Source: Planctomycetaceae bacterium
GTDB taxonomy: Bacteria; Planctomycetota; Planctomycetia; Pirellulales; UBA1268
Reading direction: 5' to 3'
Length of the DNA: 5,879 nt
Assembly: GCA_947453875.1 (NCBI GenBank)
Contig: CANGIH010000178.1
Span: forward strand, 1 to 5,879
The translations under genes were made by a program, and so were the position numbers. Positions 1 through 5,879 of this stretch are shown piece after piece. The stretch's first letter is position 1, and the number at the start of each line of letters is the position of its first letter. Under the pieces are notes generated by a model. It did no database searches and had not been told where the DNA came from. It saw only the letters and a program-made list of their open reading frames with translations.

Positions 1-1
1 G

Positions 2-430
2 AAGGGGATCGAGCACACGGTGCAGAAGGTGCCCCCGGAAACAGAGACCGTGGCGGCGAAACCACAGGGCGACGGGGTGGACGCCGTGCCCACACTCCCG
101 GCAGAGAGCCACGAGGCGGGCGAAGCCGCGAAGGCACCGAGCGTCGATCCAGCACGGGAGGAATTCCGAAAGGACCTGGCACAGAAGCTCGAGCGATTCG
201 ATCGACAGATCGCCGACCTGCGCATGAAGGTCGGGAAGCTCGAAGCGGCGGCAAGAGCGGAATGGGATGAGAAGCTCGCAGCCCTGATCGCCAAGCGCGA
301 CATGCTCGCGGCCATGCTCGACGAGGCGATGAAGGCCACGAGTACAGCCTGGACGTCACTCACGGATCGCGCCCACGACACCTGGGACGAGCTCGAAAAA
401 GCGGCCCGCGAGGCCCGGGAGGAGCTTTGA
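2..430 (+). CDS. Small charged coiled-coil protein, hypothetical, possibly partial at the 5' end
   Basis: The frame is open to the left edge, so the gene may begin outside the window. The first start codon inside it is GTG at 20, with AAGGGG at 2-7 as a possible but distant ribosome binding site; that start gives 136 aa. Numbered from this GTG, residues 1-45 are rich in Pro, Ala and Glu and look disordered. Residues 46-106 form a long charged helix with heptad-like spacing (REEFRKDLAQKLERFD, then KLAALIAKRDMLAAMLDEA). The tail carries two spaced tryptophans (W111, W122) and ends in an acidic and basic helix. There is no signal peptide or membrane segment, so it is probably cytoplasmic. The pattern resembles small coiled-coil proteins often annotated as sll1863-like stress-response proteins, but I infer this from the look of the sequence. 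No enzymatic motif is seen. It lies 85 nt before the acetyltransferase on the same strand, with no evident functional link. Confidence 0.7.
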   Translation, partial: KGIEHTVQKVPPETETVAAKPQGDGVDAVPTLPAESHEAGEAAKAPSVDPAREEFRKDLAQKLERFDRQIADLRMKVGKLEAAARAEWDEKLAALIAKRDMLAAMLDEAMKATSTAWTSLTDRAHDTWDELEKAAREAREEL

Positions 431-497
431 GGCAAGCGCGGGCCACTGGGCGCAGGTGCCCCTTCGCCGTATCGTTTCATGGGCTCTATTCCCCCGT

Positions 498-503
498 GGA
501 GGG
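498..503 (+). promoter_or_regulatory. Ribosome binding site GGAGGG for the acetyltransferase
   Basis: GGAGGG lies 12 nt before the ATG at 516. It is the only good Shine-Dalgarno match near this gene and supports ATG 516 over the in-frame GTG at 456, which has no such motif in front. The spacer is slightly long. Confidence 0.55.
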
Positions 504-515
504 TGTCATCGATCC

Positions 516-1034
516 ATGATCAACGGCGTTGCAGTGGAGATCATCGAAGCCGACTTGAGCCGACCCGAGCACCAGCAGGCGGTGGTAACGATGACGGCCG
601 CCTACGCGATCGACGAGATGGGCAACGGCGAACCGCTCCCCCCTGAGGTGCTCGATCGCCTCATCCCCGGGCTTCGCGCTCACCCCACGACGCTCGTCTT
701 CCTCGCCTCCGTGGTCGGCCGCGTCGTCGGACTCGCCACCTGCTTCGTCGGCTTCTCGACGTTCGCGGCTCGCCCGATCATCAACATCCACGATCTGTGC
801 GTCCTCGCGCCCAACCGCGGCCAGGGGATCGGCCGGGCGTTGCTCCAGGCGGTGGAGCACGCGGCGGTGCAGCGGGGCTGCGCGAAGGTGACGCTCGAAG
901 TCCTCGAACAGAATCGGCCCGCCCGGAGCCTCTACGAAAGCCTCGGCTTCACCCCGGCCGTCTATCGCCCCGAGAACGGCGTGGCCCTCTTCTACACGAA
1001 AGCCCTCGCCACGGACGCAACTGAACCATCGTGA
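516..1034 (+). CDS. GNAT-family N-acetyltransferase
   Basis: A 172-aa protein predicted to move an acetyl group from acetyl-CoA to an amine; the substrate is unknown. Numbered from ATG 516, the acetyl-CoA pyrophosphate-binding motif is R101-G-Q-G-I-G106, following the beta strand INIHDLCVL. The late GNAT signature NRPARSLYESLGF (133-145) gives the usual Asn and Tyr near the active site. The segment GNGEPLPPEV (37-46) and the stretch FSTFAARP (80-87) match a widespread single-domain GNAT subgroup that I recognise only by pattern. The length is normal for one GNAT domain. No signal peptide or membrane segment is seen, so it should be cytoplasmic. The in-frame GTG at 456 would add 20 residues that do not look like GNAT sequence. 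The gene points toward the ole operon and stops 240 nt before the oleD stop. There is no sign that it belongs to olefin synthesis. Confidence 0.9.
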   Translation: MINGVAVEIIEADLSRPEHQQAVVTMTAAYAIDEMGNGEPLPPEVLDRLIPGLRAHPTTLVFLASVVGRVVGLATCFVGFSTFAARPIINIHDLCVLAPNRGQGIGRALLQAVEHAAVQRGCAKVTLEVLEQNRPARSLYESLGFTPAVYRPENGVALFYTKALATDATEPS

Positions 1035-1237
1035 CCGAAGCGATGCCTCGAACGGAATTCGACCGCCGCCGGATCAAATGCGAGCGACGTCCATTCCTGG
1101 CAGGTGGGAATCGTGCCATTCGGCTTGAGGAACGGCGAGTTGTCCTTATCGTCATACTGCACCCGCGCCTCGAGGATGTTGAGAGAACGCCGCTGCAGGG
1201 AGCCGAGAAGCCGCGGCAGCGCGACACAGCCCCCCAT
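992..1237 (-). CDS. Unrecognised small protein or remnant downstream of oleD
   Basis: This frame gives 81 aa from ATG 1237, or 82 from the GTG just before it. I do not recognise the protein. The reason to take it seriously is codon structure. From TGG at 1264 down to the TTC codon near 1058 (70 codons), I count 57 with G or C in the third position but only 34 with G or C in the second, the pattern of real coding DNA in a GC-rich genome. The composition is protein-like (for example ILEARVQYDDKDNSPFLKP) and not the Arg/Pro-rich type typical of shadow frames. No ribosome binding site is seen. The signal begins upstream of the ATG, right at the oleD stop, and weakens over the last 20 residues, which overlap the end of the acetyltransferase gene by 43 nt. 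It could be a small fourth operon gene 37 nt after oleD, or the C-terminal remnant of a lost gene. Confidence 0.35.
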   Translation of the reverse strand: MGGCVALPRLLGSLQRRSLNILEARVQYDDKDNSPFLKPNGTIPTCQEWTSLAFDPAAVEFRSRHRFGHDGSVASVARAFV

Positions 1238-1274
1238 CACCGTCGGGAACTCGCGGGTGGACCACAGGCCCCCT
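1035..1274. other. Convergent intergenic region between the acetyltransferase and oleD
   Basis: These 240 bases lie between two genes that end facing each other, where a bidirectional terminator might be expected. I see no strong hairpin with a T-run on either strand. The best inverted repeat is a 6-bp pair (CGCTGC at 1191-1196 and GCAGCG at 1216-1221) with a 19-nt loop and no T-tract, which is not convincing. Most of the region is covered by the unrecognised minus-strand coding-like frame described separately. Confidence 0.5.
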
Positions 1275-2267
1275 TCACGCCCGCCACGACGCGAGGCGCT
1301 CCGTCGCTTCCCAGACGGAACAACTCGGCTCGTAGCCGAGTTCACGGCGGGCCGCGCTGATATCGAAGTAATGGTCGGTCGCCATCTCCTCCACCAGAAA
1401 CCGGGTCAGTGGTGGATCGGACTGGAGGCCACACACCCGCCAGGCCGCCTCCGCGGCCGTCGCCGCCGCCAGGGCCACTCCCAGCGGGATCTTCCGCCGC
1501 ACCGGCGGAAGGCCATGGATCGCAAGCACCCGACCGATCCACTCCCACAAGGGCACGGGAGAACCCTGGCTTATAAAAAAGGGGCGGCCTCCGGCAGACG
1601 GCCGTTCACCGAGCGCCGCTGCCGCGAGGATATGCGCCGCGACACAGTCGTCGATGAAGGTCAGATCGACGAGATTCCTCCCCTGCCCCACTTGCACCAG
1701 CCGGCCGGCACGGGCGCGTTTGAGGATTGTCGGCACGAGATTCGTGTCACCCGGGCCGAAGATGAGGTGGGGTCGCAGCGAGGCCGTCCGAAGGCGATCA
1801 CCATGGGCGGCGAGCACCGCCCGCTCCGCTGCAGCCTTCGTCTGCGGGTAGAACGCACTGTAGCGTGAGGGATAGGGCTGCGACTCGTCGACTCCCCGCA
1901 GGTCATGGGCCGCAGCGACGACACTCGGCGAACTGGTGAACACGAGCCTCGGCACCTCCGCAGCGCGGCAGGCCGCGATCACGTTGTCGGTGGCGGTGAC
2001 ATTCCCCTCCACAAAGGACTCGAGCCGTCCCCACATCGTCACATGGGCCGCCGTGTGAAACACACACTCCATGCCAGAGAAATGCCTGGCAAGCGCCGCC
2101 GGGGCATCGGAGGCCGACAGATCGTGGACGACGGTGCGGATTCCGTCGGCAGCAAGAGCCGGATAGTCGCGCCGGCCGAGGGCCGTCACATCATGCCCGA
2201 GCGCCCGCAACCGCCGGCACAACGCGGCACCGACAAACCCACCACCACCGGTGACGATCGACCTCAT
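1275..2267 (-). CDS. oleD: OleD, NAD(P)H-dependent 2-alkyl-3-ketoalkanoate reductase
   Basis: A 330-aa short-chain dehydrogenase/reductase of the extended, 3-beta-hydroxysteroid-dehydrogenase-like type. In the ole pathway it reduces the 2-alkyl-3-keto acid made by OleA to the 2-alkyl-3-hydroxy acid used by OleC. The nucleotide-binding loop is TGGGGFVG (6-13), the extended-SDR form of GxxGxxG. HTAAHV (71-76) follows the fourth strand. The catalytic set is Ser in FTSSPS (110-115), Tyr140 and Lys144 (YPQTK). The segments RPHLIFGPGD (165-174), DLTFIDDCVAAH (201-212) and YFDISAARRELGYEP (300-314) are typical of the family. NADPH is the usual cofactor in characterised OleD; I cannot prove it here. 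The start ATG overlaps the oleBC stop in ATGA and has no Shine-Dalgarno motif, so translation is probably coupled to oleBC. Sequence alone would suggest only a generic epimerase/dehydratase; the neighbours make OleD the best call. It looks intact and of normal length. Confidence 0.93.
   Translation of the reverse strand: MRSIVTGGGGFVGAALCRRLRALGHDVTALGRRDYPALAADGIRTVVHDLSASDAPAALARHFSGMECVFHTAAHVTMWGRLESFVEGNVTATDNVIAACRAAEVPRLVFTSSPSVVAAAHDLRGVDESQPYPSRYSAFYPQTKAAAERAVLAAHGDRLRTASLRPHLIFGPGDTNLVPTILKRARAGRLVQVGQGRNLVDLTFIDDCVAAHILAAAALGERPSAGGRPFFISQGSPVPLWEWIGRVLAIHGLPPVRRKIPLGVALAAATAAEAAWRVCGLQSDPPLTRFLVEEMATDHYFDISAARRELGYEPSCSVWEATERLASWRA
2264..2267 (-). other. ATGA stop/start overlap joining oleBC and oleD
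   Basis: On the minus strand the TGA stop of oleBC (2264-2266) shares bases with the ATG of oleD (2265-2267). No purine-rich ribosome binding site is seen just before this ATG. The arrangement suggests that ribosomes finishing oleBC re-start on oleD, keeping the amounts of the two proteins linked. Confidence 0.85.
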
Positions 2268-4960
2268 GGGCTATCCGCGGAGTCGATCTCGACCGTATCG
2301 ATCTCGATGGGCGCCTGCGTGCGGGCCCAGACTGCGAGACGGTCGCGGAAAATCTTGGCGTTGTGGCGGGCATCGACCGGAAAGGAACGATGGAAATAGA
2401 ACCGCCGGATCGACGCCGTGACCGGATCGAGGGCACCGATCGACCGCAATTCCCTGGCCAGCATCTGGCGGGCCTCCGCCCCGAGTCGATGCGACCGCGG
2501 CTCGATGACGACCGCCGGCACCCCGCCGACATCGATGAGCGCCGAGCGCCCCACCTGCGGATGGCGATTGAAGACATTCTCCACAGGCACGCTGTGCAAA
2601 ACCCCGCCGGGCGTCACCACCATGTGCGCCCGGCGGCCGCAGAAGTAGAGTTGGCCTTCGGCGTCGAGGTAGCCCATGTCCCCCATCCGATGCCAGACTC
2701 CCCCCCCGTCAGACACCTTGCTGACCGCGGTGGCCTCCGGACGGGCCAGATACTCCCGACTCACCGTGGCGCCGCTGACCACGATCTCGCCGATCACCCG
2801 CTCAGGGCAATCGACAAGCGCGGCCGGCTCCCCCGGCGTGACCGCATGGACGACACGGAGCGCGACCCCGTCGATCGCCCGGCCGACCGGAGTCCCCTCC
2901 TCTCCCGACAGGGCGAGCATCGGAGGTTGACGCCGCAATTCGGCGGCCGAGGCCATCGTCACCGGCAAGGCCTCGGTGGCGCCATAGGGGGTGAAACTCT
3001 CGGCCTGGGGGCAGGCGGCCGAGACCAGGTCGATCGTCGCCTGCGACACCGGGGCACCGGCCATGAACACCCGACGCAGATGCGGCAGCGACTCGCCAGT
3101 CTGCCGGCAATACTCGGCGAGCTTCGACCAGAGCGTCGGCGATCCGAACGACGTCTGATTGCCCAAGTCGCGCATCACCCGGATGATCTGCTTGGGAACC
3201 AGCGCCAGCGGACGGCTCGGGTCGAGCGGCGGAAAGATGCTCCCCACCCCGAGCGCCGCGGTGAACAGGCTGAAGACGGGGAGGAGCGGAAGATCCTGCT
3301 CGCCGCCGCGGAATCCGAACTGCCCACGGAACACCGCCAGTTGCTCGGTGAGCATCCGATTGGTGAACACGACCCCCTTCGGACGCCCCGTGGCTCCGGA
3401 GGTGAAGGCGACAAGCGCAGGATCGTCGGCCTGGCGCGGAATCGGCGCCGGCGGAGGGCCGCTGCGGCGACCAAGCTCGCGAATCGGCGTGGCGCCGAAC
3501 ACCGGGAACCGGCCGGCGACGACATGAAACCGGAGCGATCTGAAAAGCTCCGCGGCCTTGAGGCGGAGGAGATGCGCCTTGGGAACACCAATGAATCCGC
3601 TCGGCTGGGCTTCCTTCATGCAGGCCAGGACCGCATCGATCCCCATTCCCGGATCGATGAACACCGGCACCGCACCGCGCCCCATCACCGCATAGCTCAA
3701 GGCGAGGAAATCAGCCCCCGGGGTGACGAGCATGATCACCCGCTCGGCGGCCCGCAGACCGGCCGACGCCAGCCCACGCTCGTAGGCATTGATGCGATCA
3801 GCGAGCGCCGCGAAGTCGATCGTGTCGTAACGGGGACTGGCGCGCCAGCGCGGAAACGACACTTTCGTCACCGCCGAGACCCACGGAGTCGCCACGGCCG
3901 AGGCCTGAAGGGCTGCGTAAAGCCCCCCTGATGAAGGCTTTCCGCTCCCCTCGGAGGCCTGCGTCCCATCGACCTCAACGTTCGCCACACCTGCGGGGAA
4001 ATCGCCGGCGCCAGCCTCGGCCCCCGGCTGGAGAAACTCCCGCACCTCGGCGATCGCCAGGCCGGGTGCATCCTCGAGGACCAGATGGGAAGCCATCGGG
4101 ATCCGGACGACATCGGCGGCAGGAAAGCGGGCGGCGAAGCTGCGGAGGATCTCAGGGTGGAAACAGGGATCCTTCATTCCCCAGAGGATCTTCACCGGCT
4201 TGTCGGCAAGTGCCGGCAGGCCGGCCGCCACCTCCGCCATCAGCGCCGCGGTCGGATGCGAAGGGGTAAAGGGAATGTCGCGGACAAACCCCCACACCGC
4301 CCGACGGCTGGCCCTGGTGCGATACGGCCCGTGGTAGCCCTGCCTGATCTCATCGGGGAGCACACGGGCCACGCCATGGGAGGTCAGCAACTTCATGAAC
4401 CGCATCGAGTGCTGCGTGATCAGCCTCCCCAGCACCGGGGCCGCTGCCTGACGGATCATCCCGGGCAGAAGATCGGTCTCGGCGAGGATGGTGTTGAAGT
4501 AGACGAGCCGTTCGACGGCGTCGGGCCGACGAACCGCGAGGGCCGTCCCGATCGGTCCCCCCCAGTCGTGCATGACAAGCGAGAACCGCTCGACGCCGAG
4601 TTGCCCGAGAAGTTCCTCAAGGTGCCGGACACGGTCGTCGGCACGGAAATAGCCCTGCTGCGGCTTGTCGGAGAGGCCGCACCCGACATGATCGGGAACG
4701 ATCACCCGGAATTCCTGACGGAGGGCCGTGATCAGATTGCGAAACTGGAAACCCCAGGTCGGGTTTCCGTGGAGACAGACGACGACAGGGCCGCTTCCTT
4801 CGTCGACATAATGCATGCGGTGCCCGGAGGCCGCGGGATCCCCCTGCCGCCCGACCGTGGCGAACCGGGAGGGGAAGGGATAGAGGGCACCGTAGGGAAA
4901 CGACAACGGCCCCTGTTCGCGGCCCGATGGCTCGTGGTCGATGGGAAACGCTCCGCTCAT
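2264..4960 (-). CDS. oleBC: OleBC fusion: beta-lactone decarboxylase plus beta-lactone synthetase
   Basis: An 898-aa two-domain enzyme. The N-terminal OleB domain (about 25-310) is an alpha/beta hydrolase of haloalkane dehalogenase fold. It has the oxyanion-hole motif HGNPTWG (64-70), nucleophile Asp132 with halide-type Trp133 in HDWGGP (131-136), acid Asp264 in GMKDPC and His292 in ASHLVLED. Members decarboxylate the beta-lactone to an olefin. A linker of about 40 residues rich in Gly, Ala and Ser (311-350) follows. The OleC domain (about 350-890) belongs to the ANL adenylate-forming superfamily: P-loop TSGATGRPKG (520-529), PYGATE (658-663), the Asp761 region RMGDMGYLD, hinge region GRR (775-777) and C-terminal Lys869 in RHNAKIFR. 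OleC closes the 2-alkyl-3-hydroxy acid to a beta-lactone using ATP. Thus the domain order is the reverse of the reaction order. The gene starts 28 nt after oleA with no clear Shine-Dalgarno motif. The residues before HYVDEG fit OleB, so ATG 4960 is a good start. Both active sites look intact. Confidence 0.95.
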   Translation of the reverse strand: MSGAFPIDHEPSGREQGPLSFPYGALYPFPSRFATVGRQGDPAASGHRMHYVDEGSGPVVVCLHGNPTWGFQFRNLITALRQEFRVIVPDHVGCGLSDKPQQGYFRADDRVRHLEELLGQLGVERFSLVMHDWGGPIGTALAVRRPDAVERLVYFNTILAETDLLPGMIRQAAAPVLGRLITQHSMRFMKLLTSHGVARVLPDEIRQGYHGPYRTRASRRAVWGFVRDIPFTPSHPTAALMAEVAAGLPALADKPVKILWGMKDPCFHPEILRSFAARFPAADVVRIPMASHLVLEDAPGLAIAEVREFLQPGAEAGAGDFPAGVANVEVDGTQASEGSGKPSSGGLYAALQASAVATPWVSAVTKVSFPRWRASPRYDTIDFAALADRINAYERGLASAGLRAAERVIMLVTPGADFLALSYAVMGRGAVPVFIDPGMGIDAVLACMKEAQPSGFIGVPKAHLLRLKAAELFRSLRFHVVAGRFPVFGATPIRELGRRSGPPPAPIPRQADDPALVAFTSGATGRPKGVVFTNRMLTEQLAVFRGQFGFRGGEQDLPLLPVFSLFTAALGVGSIFPPLDPSRPLALVPKQIIRVMRDLGNQTSFGSPTLWSKLAEYCRQTGESLPHLRRVFMAGAPVSQATIDLVSAACPQAESFTPYGATEALPVTMASAAELRRQPPMLALSGEEGTPVGRAIDGVALRVVHAVTPGEPAALVDCPERVIGEIVVSGATVSREYLARPEATAVSKVSDGGGVWHRMGDMGYLDAEGQLYFCGRRAHMVVTPGGVLHSVPVENVFNRHPQVGRSALIDVGGVPAVVIEPRSHRLGAEARQMLARELRSIGALDPVTASIRRFYFHRSFPVDARHNAKIFRDRLAVWARTQAPIEIDTVEIDSADSP

Positions 4961-4988
4961 GGGTCGGTCGATGGCCGGAATGACGACT

Positions 4989-5879
4989 CTACCACTCGAA
5001 CCCGAGAAACCGCGTGTTGAGGCCGCTGCCGAACGCCGTCAGCAACACCCGCTGACCCGGCTGGATGTTTTTCTCCTCCGCACCGATCGCCAGCGCCGCA
5101 GGCAACGCGGCCGACACCATGTTGCCGTACCGCTTGTAGATGGCGAAATCCTTGTCGTAATCGAGCCCCATCTCCCGATAGAAGGCATCGTTCACCTGCC
5201 GGCCGACCTGATGGCAGAAGACATGATCGACGTGGTCCTTCGACCACCCGAGGGAGGCGGTCACGTCGGGAAAGGCGCGGCCACCGAGTTTCGCCGCCGC
5301 GATCATCAGTTGCGCCGCATCGGAGGTCATGATCGGGGCGATCTCCTCCCCCTGGCCGACGCTGAAATCGCCATTGCCGATGCAAAGCTGATGGTGCTGC
5401 GAGGCCGAGCGGGCCACGCCTCCCACAAACCGGTGCCTGCTGGTGGCGATACTGTCGTGGCATAGCACCGCAGCCACCGCACCGCAGCCGAGGGTGAGCG
5501 TGGGGAGCATCTGGAGGATCCGGTCGCGGGTGATGCTCGTGTCGGCGAGGAGTTGCTCGCAGGTGGTGTGAACGACCTTGGAGATGTTCTCGCCGGAGCA
5601 GAGGATCCCGGCCTTCACCGTCCCGGCCTCAATCAGGTGGGCGAGCATGATCAGGCCATCGCTGAACCCGATGCAGGCGTTGGTGATGTCGAGAACGAGC
5701 GATTCCTCGGGGATGCCGAGGTTGTGATGCACCAAGCAGGCGGTGGCCGGCTCGAAGAAATCGCGCGAGACCGAGCAGTTGATCAGGGCACCGATCTGGT
5801 CGGGGCGGAATCCGGAGCGGTCGAGGGCTTCACGGGCGGCGACGGTGGCCACGGAACTCGGCGTCACCGAGGTGGGCCA
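4989..5879 (-). CDS. oleA: OleA, thiolase-fold acyl-CoA condensing enzyme, 5' end cut by window edge
   Basis: The visible part is 296 aa and is open to the right edge. OleA catalyses the non-decarboxylative Claisen condensation of two long-chain acyl-CoAs, the committed step of head-to-head olefin synthesis. Numbered from the edge, the catalytic Cys is residue 69 in TNACIGF (codon 5673-5675). Glu43 lies in SRDFFEPATA, the motif holding the base donated by the partner subunit of the OleA dimer. His223 is in CHQVG and Asn253 in YGNMVSA. The Glu-Cys distance (26) and His-Asn distance (30) equal those I recall for Xanthomonas campestris OleA (Glu117, Cys143, His285, Asn315). The SRDxxEP motif separates OleA from FabH, which lacks it. 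By the same comparison about 70 N-terminal residues lie outside the window. An internal GTG at 5867 is not the real start, because family sequence continues upstream of it. The C-terminal GSGLNTRFLGFEW is a normal thiolase-fold end. The gene leads the operon seen here. Confidence 0.95.
   Translation of the reverse strand, partial: WPTSVTPSSVATVAAREALDRSGFRPDQIGALINCSVSRDFFEPATACLVHHNLGIPEESLVLDITNACIGFSDGLIMLAHLIEAGTVKAGILCSGENISKVVHTTCEQLLADTSITRDRILQMLPTLTLGCGAVAAVLCHDSIATSRHRFVGGVARSASQHHQLCIGNGDFSVGQGEEIAPIMTSDAAQLMIAAAKLGGRAFPDVTASLGWSKDHVDHVFCHQVGRQVNDAFYREMGLDYDKDFAIYKRYGNMVSAALPAALAIGAEEKNIQPGQRVLLTAFGSGLNTRFLGFEW

Noticed and set aside
456..515. Extended GTG start for the acetyltransferase
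   Set aside because: The extra 20 residues do not resemble a GNAT N-terminus and no ribosome binding site precedes GTG 456, while GGAGGG precedes ATG 516.
1191..1221. Inverted repeat CGCTGC/GCAGCG as a terminator between the convergent genes
   Set aside because: Only 6 bp of stem with a 19-nt loop and no T-tract on either strand; expected by chance in GC-rich DNA.
1575..1584. A6G4 run (CCCCTTTTTT in sense) within oleD as a programmed frameshift site
   Set aside because: The -1 frame stays open for a while, but so do most shadow frames here. OleD is complete and of normal length in the main frame, and no stimulating structure is evident.
1104..1868. Plus-strand open frame (254 aa) opposite oleD
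   Set aside because: Arg/Pro-rich shadow of the conserved oleD gene; no domain is recognisable.
2363..3931. Long plus-strand open frame (522 aa) opposite oleBC
   Set aside because: Its product is very rich in Arg, His, Asp and Pro with no recognisable motif, as expected for the antisense shadow of a GC-rich gene. The opposite strand encodes well-conserved OleC motifs.
4085..5020. Plus-strand open frame (311 aa) opposite the OleB domain and the oleA end
   Set aside because: Same shadow composition and no motif. It crosses the oleA/oleBC junction without relation to gene borders.

Overview
The window is GC-rich DNA (about two thirds G+C by eye). It carries most of a bacterial head-to-head long-chain olefin (ole) operon on the minus strand, from the right edge to about position 1275. 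Two small unrelated plus-strand genes lie at the left. The phylum cannot be fixed from the sequence. High GC, weak Shine-Dalgarno signals and a fused oleBC would fit an actinobacterium, where such fusions are best known, or a high-GC lineage such as Planctomycetota. This is inference only.

Layout. (1) 2-430, plus: a small charged coiled-coil protein of the stress-response/hypothetical kind, whose frame stays open to the left edge. (2) 516-1034, plus: a GNAT-family N-acetyltransferase preceded by a GGAGGG ribosome binding site. (3) 1035-1274: a gap between convergent genes that holds an unrecognised minus-strand reading frame with a clear coding signature. It may be a small extra gene after oleD or the tail of a decayed gene. 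(4) 1275-2267, minus: oleD. (5) 2264-4960, minus: a fused oleBC of 898 aa. (6) 4989-5879, minus: oleA, cut by the right edge.

How the genes work together (family knowledge). OleA condenses two fatty acyl-CoAs to a 2-alkyl-3-ketoacyl product. OleD reduces the ketone to a 2-alkyl-3-hydroxyalkanoic acid. The OleC domain uses ATP to close this to a beta-lactone. The OleB domain, which has a haloalkane dehalogenase fold, removes CO2 from the lactone to leave a long-chain internal olefin. All the catalytic residues I could check are present, so a working hydrocarbon pathway is predicted. Transcription runs oleA, oleBC, oleD, with 28 nt between the first two and an ATGA overlap between the last two. 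The operon promoter and the OleA N-terminus lie beyond the right edge.

I found no rRNA, tRNA, CRISPR array, insertion sequence or convincing terminator.
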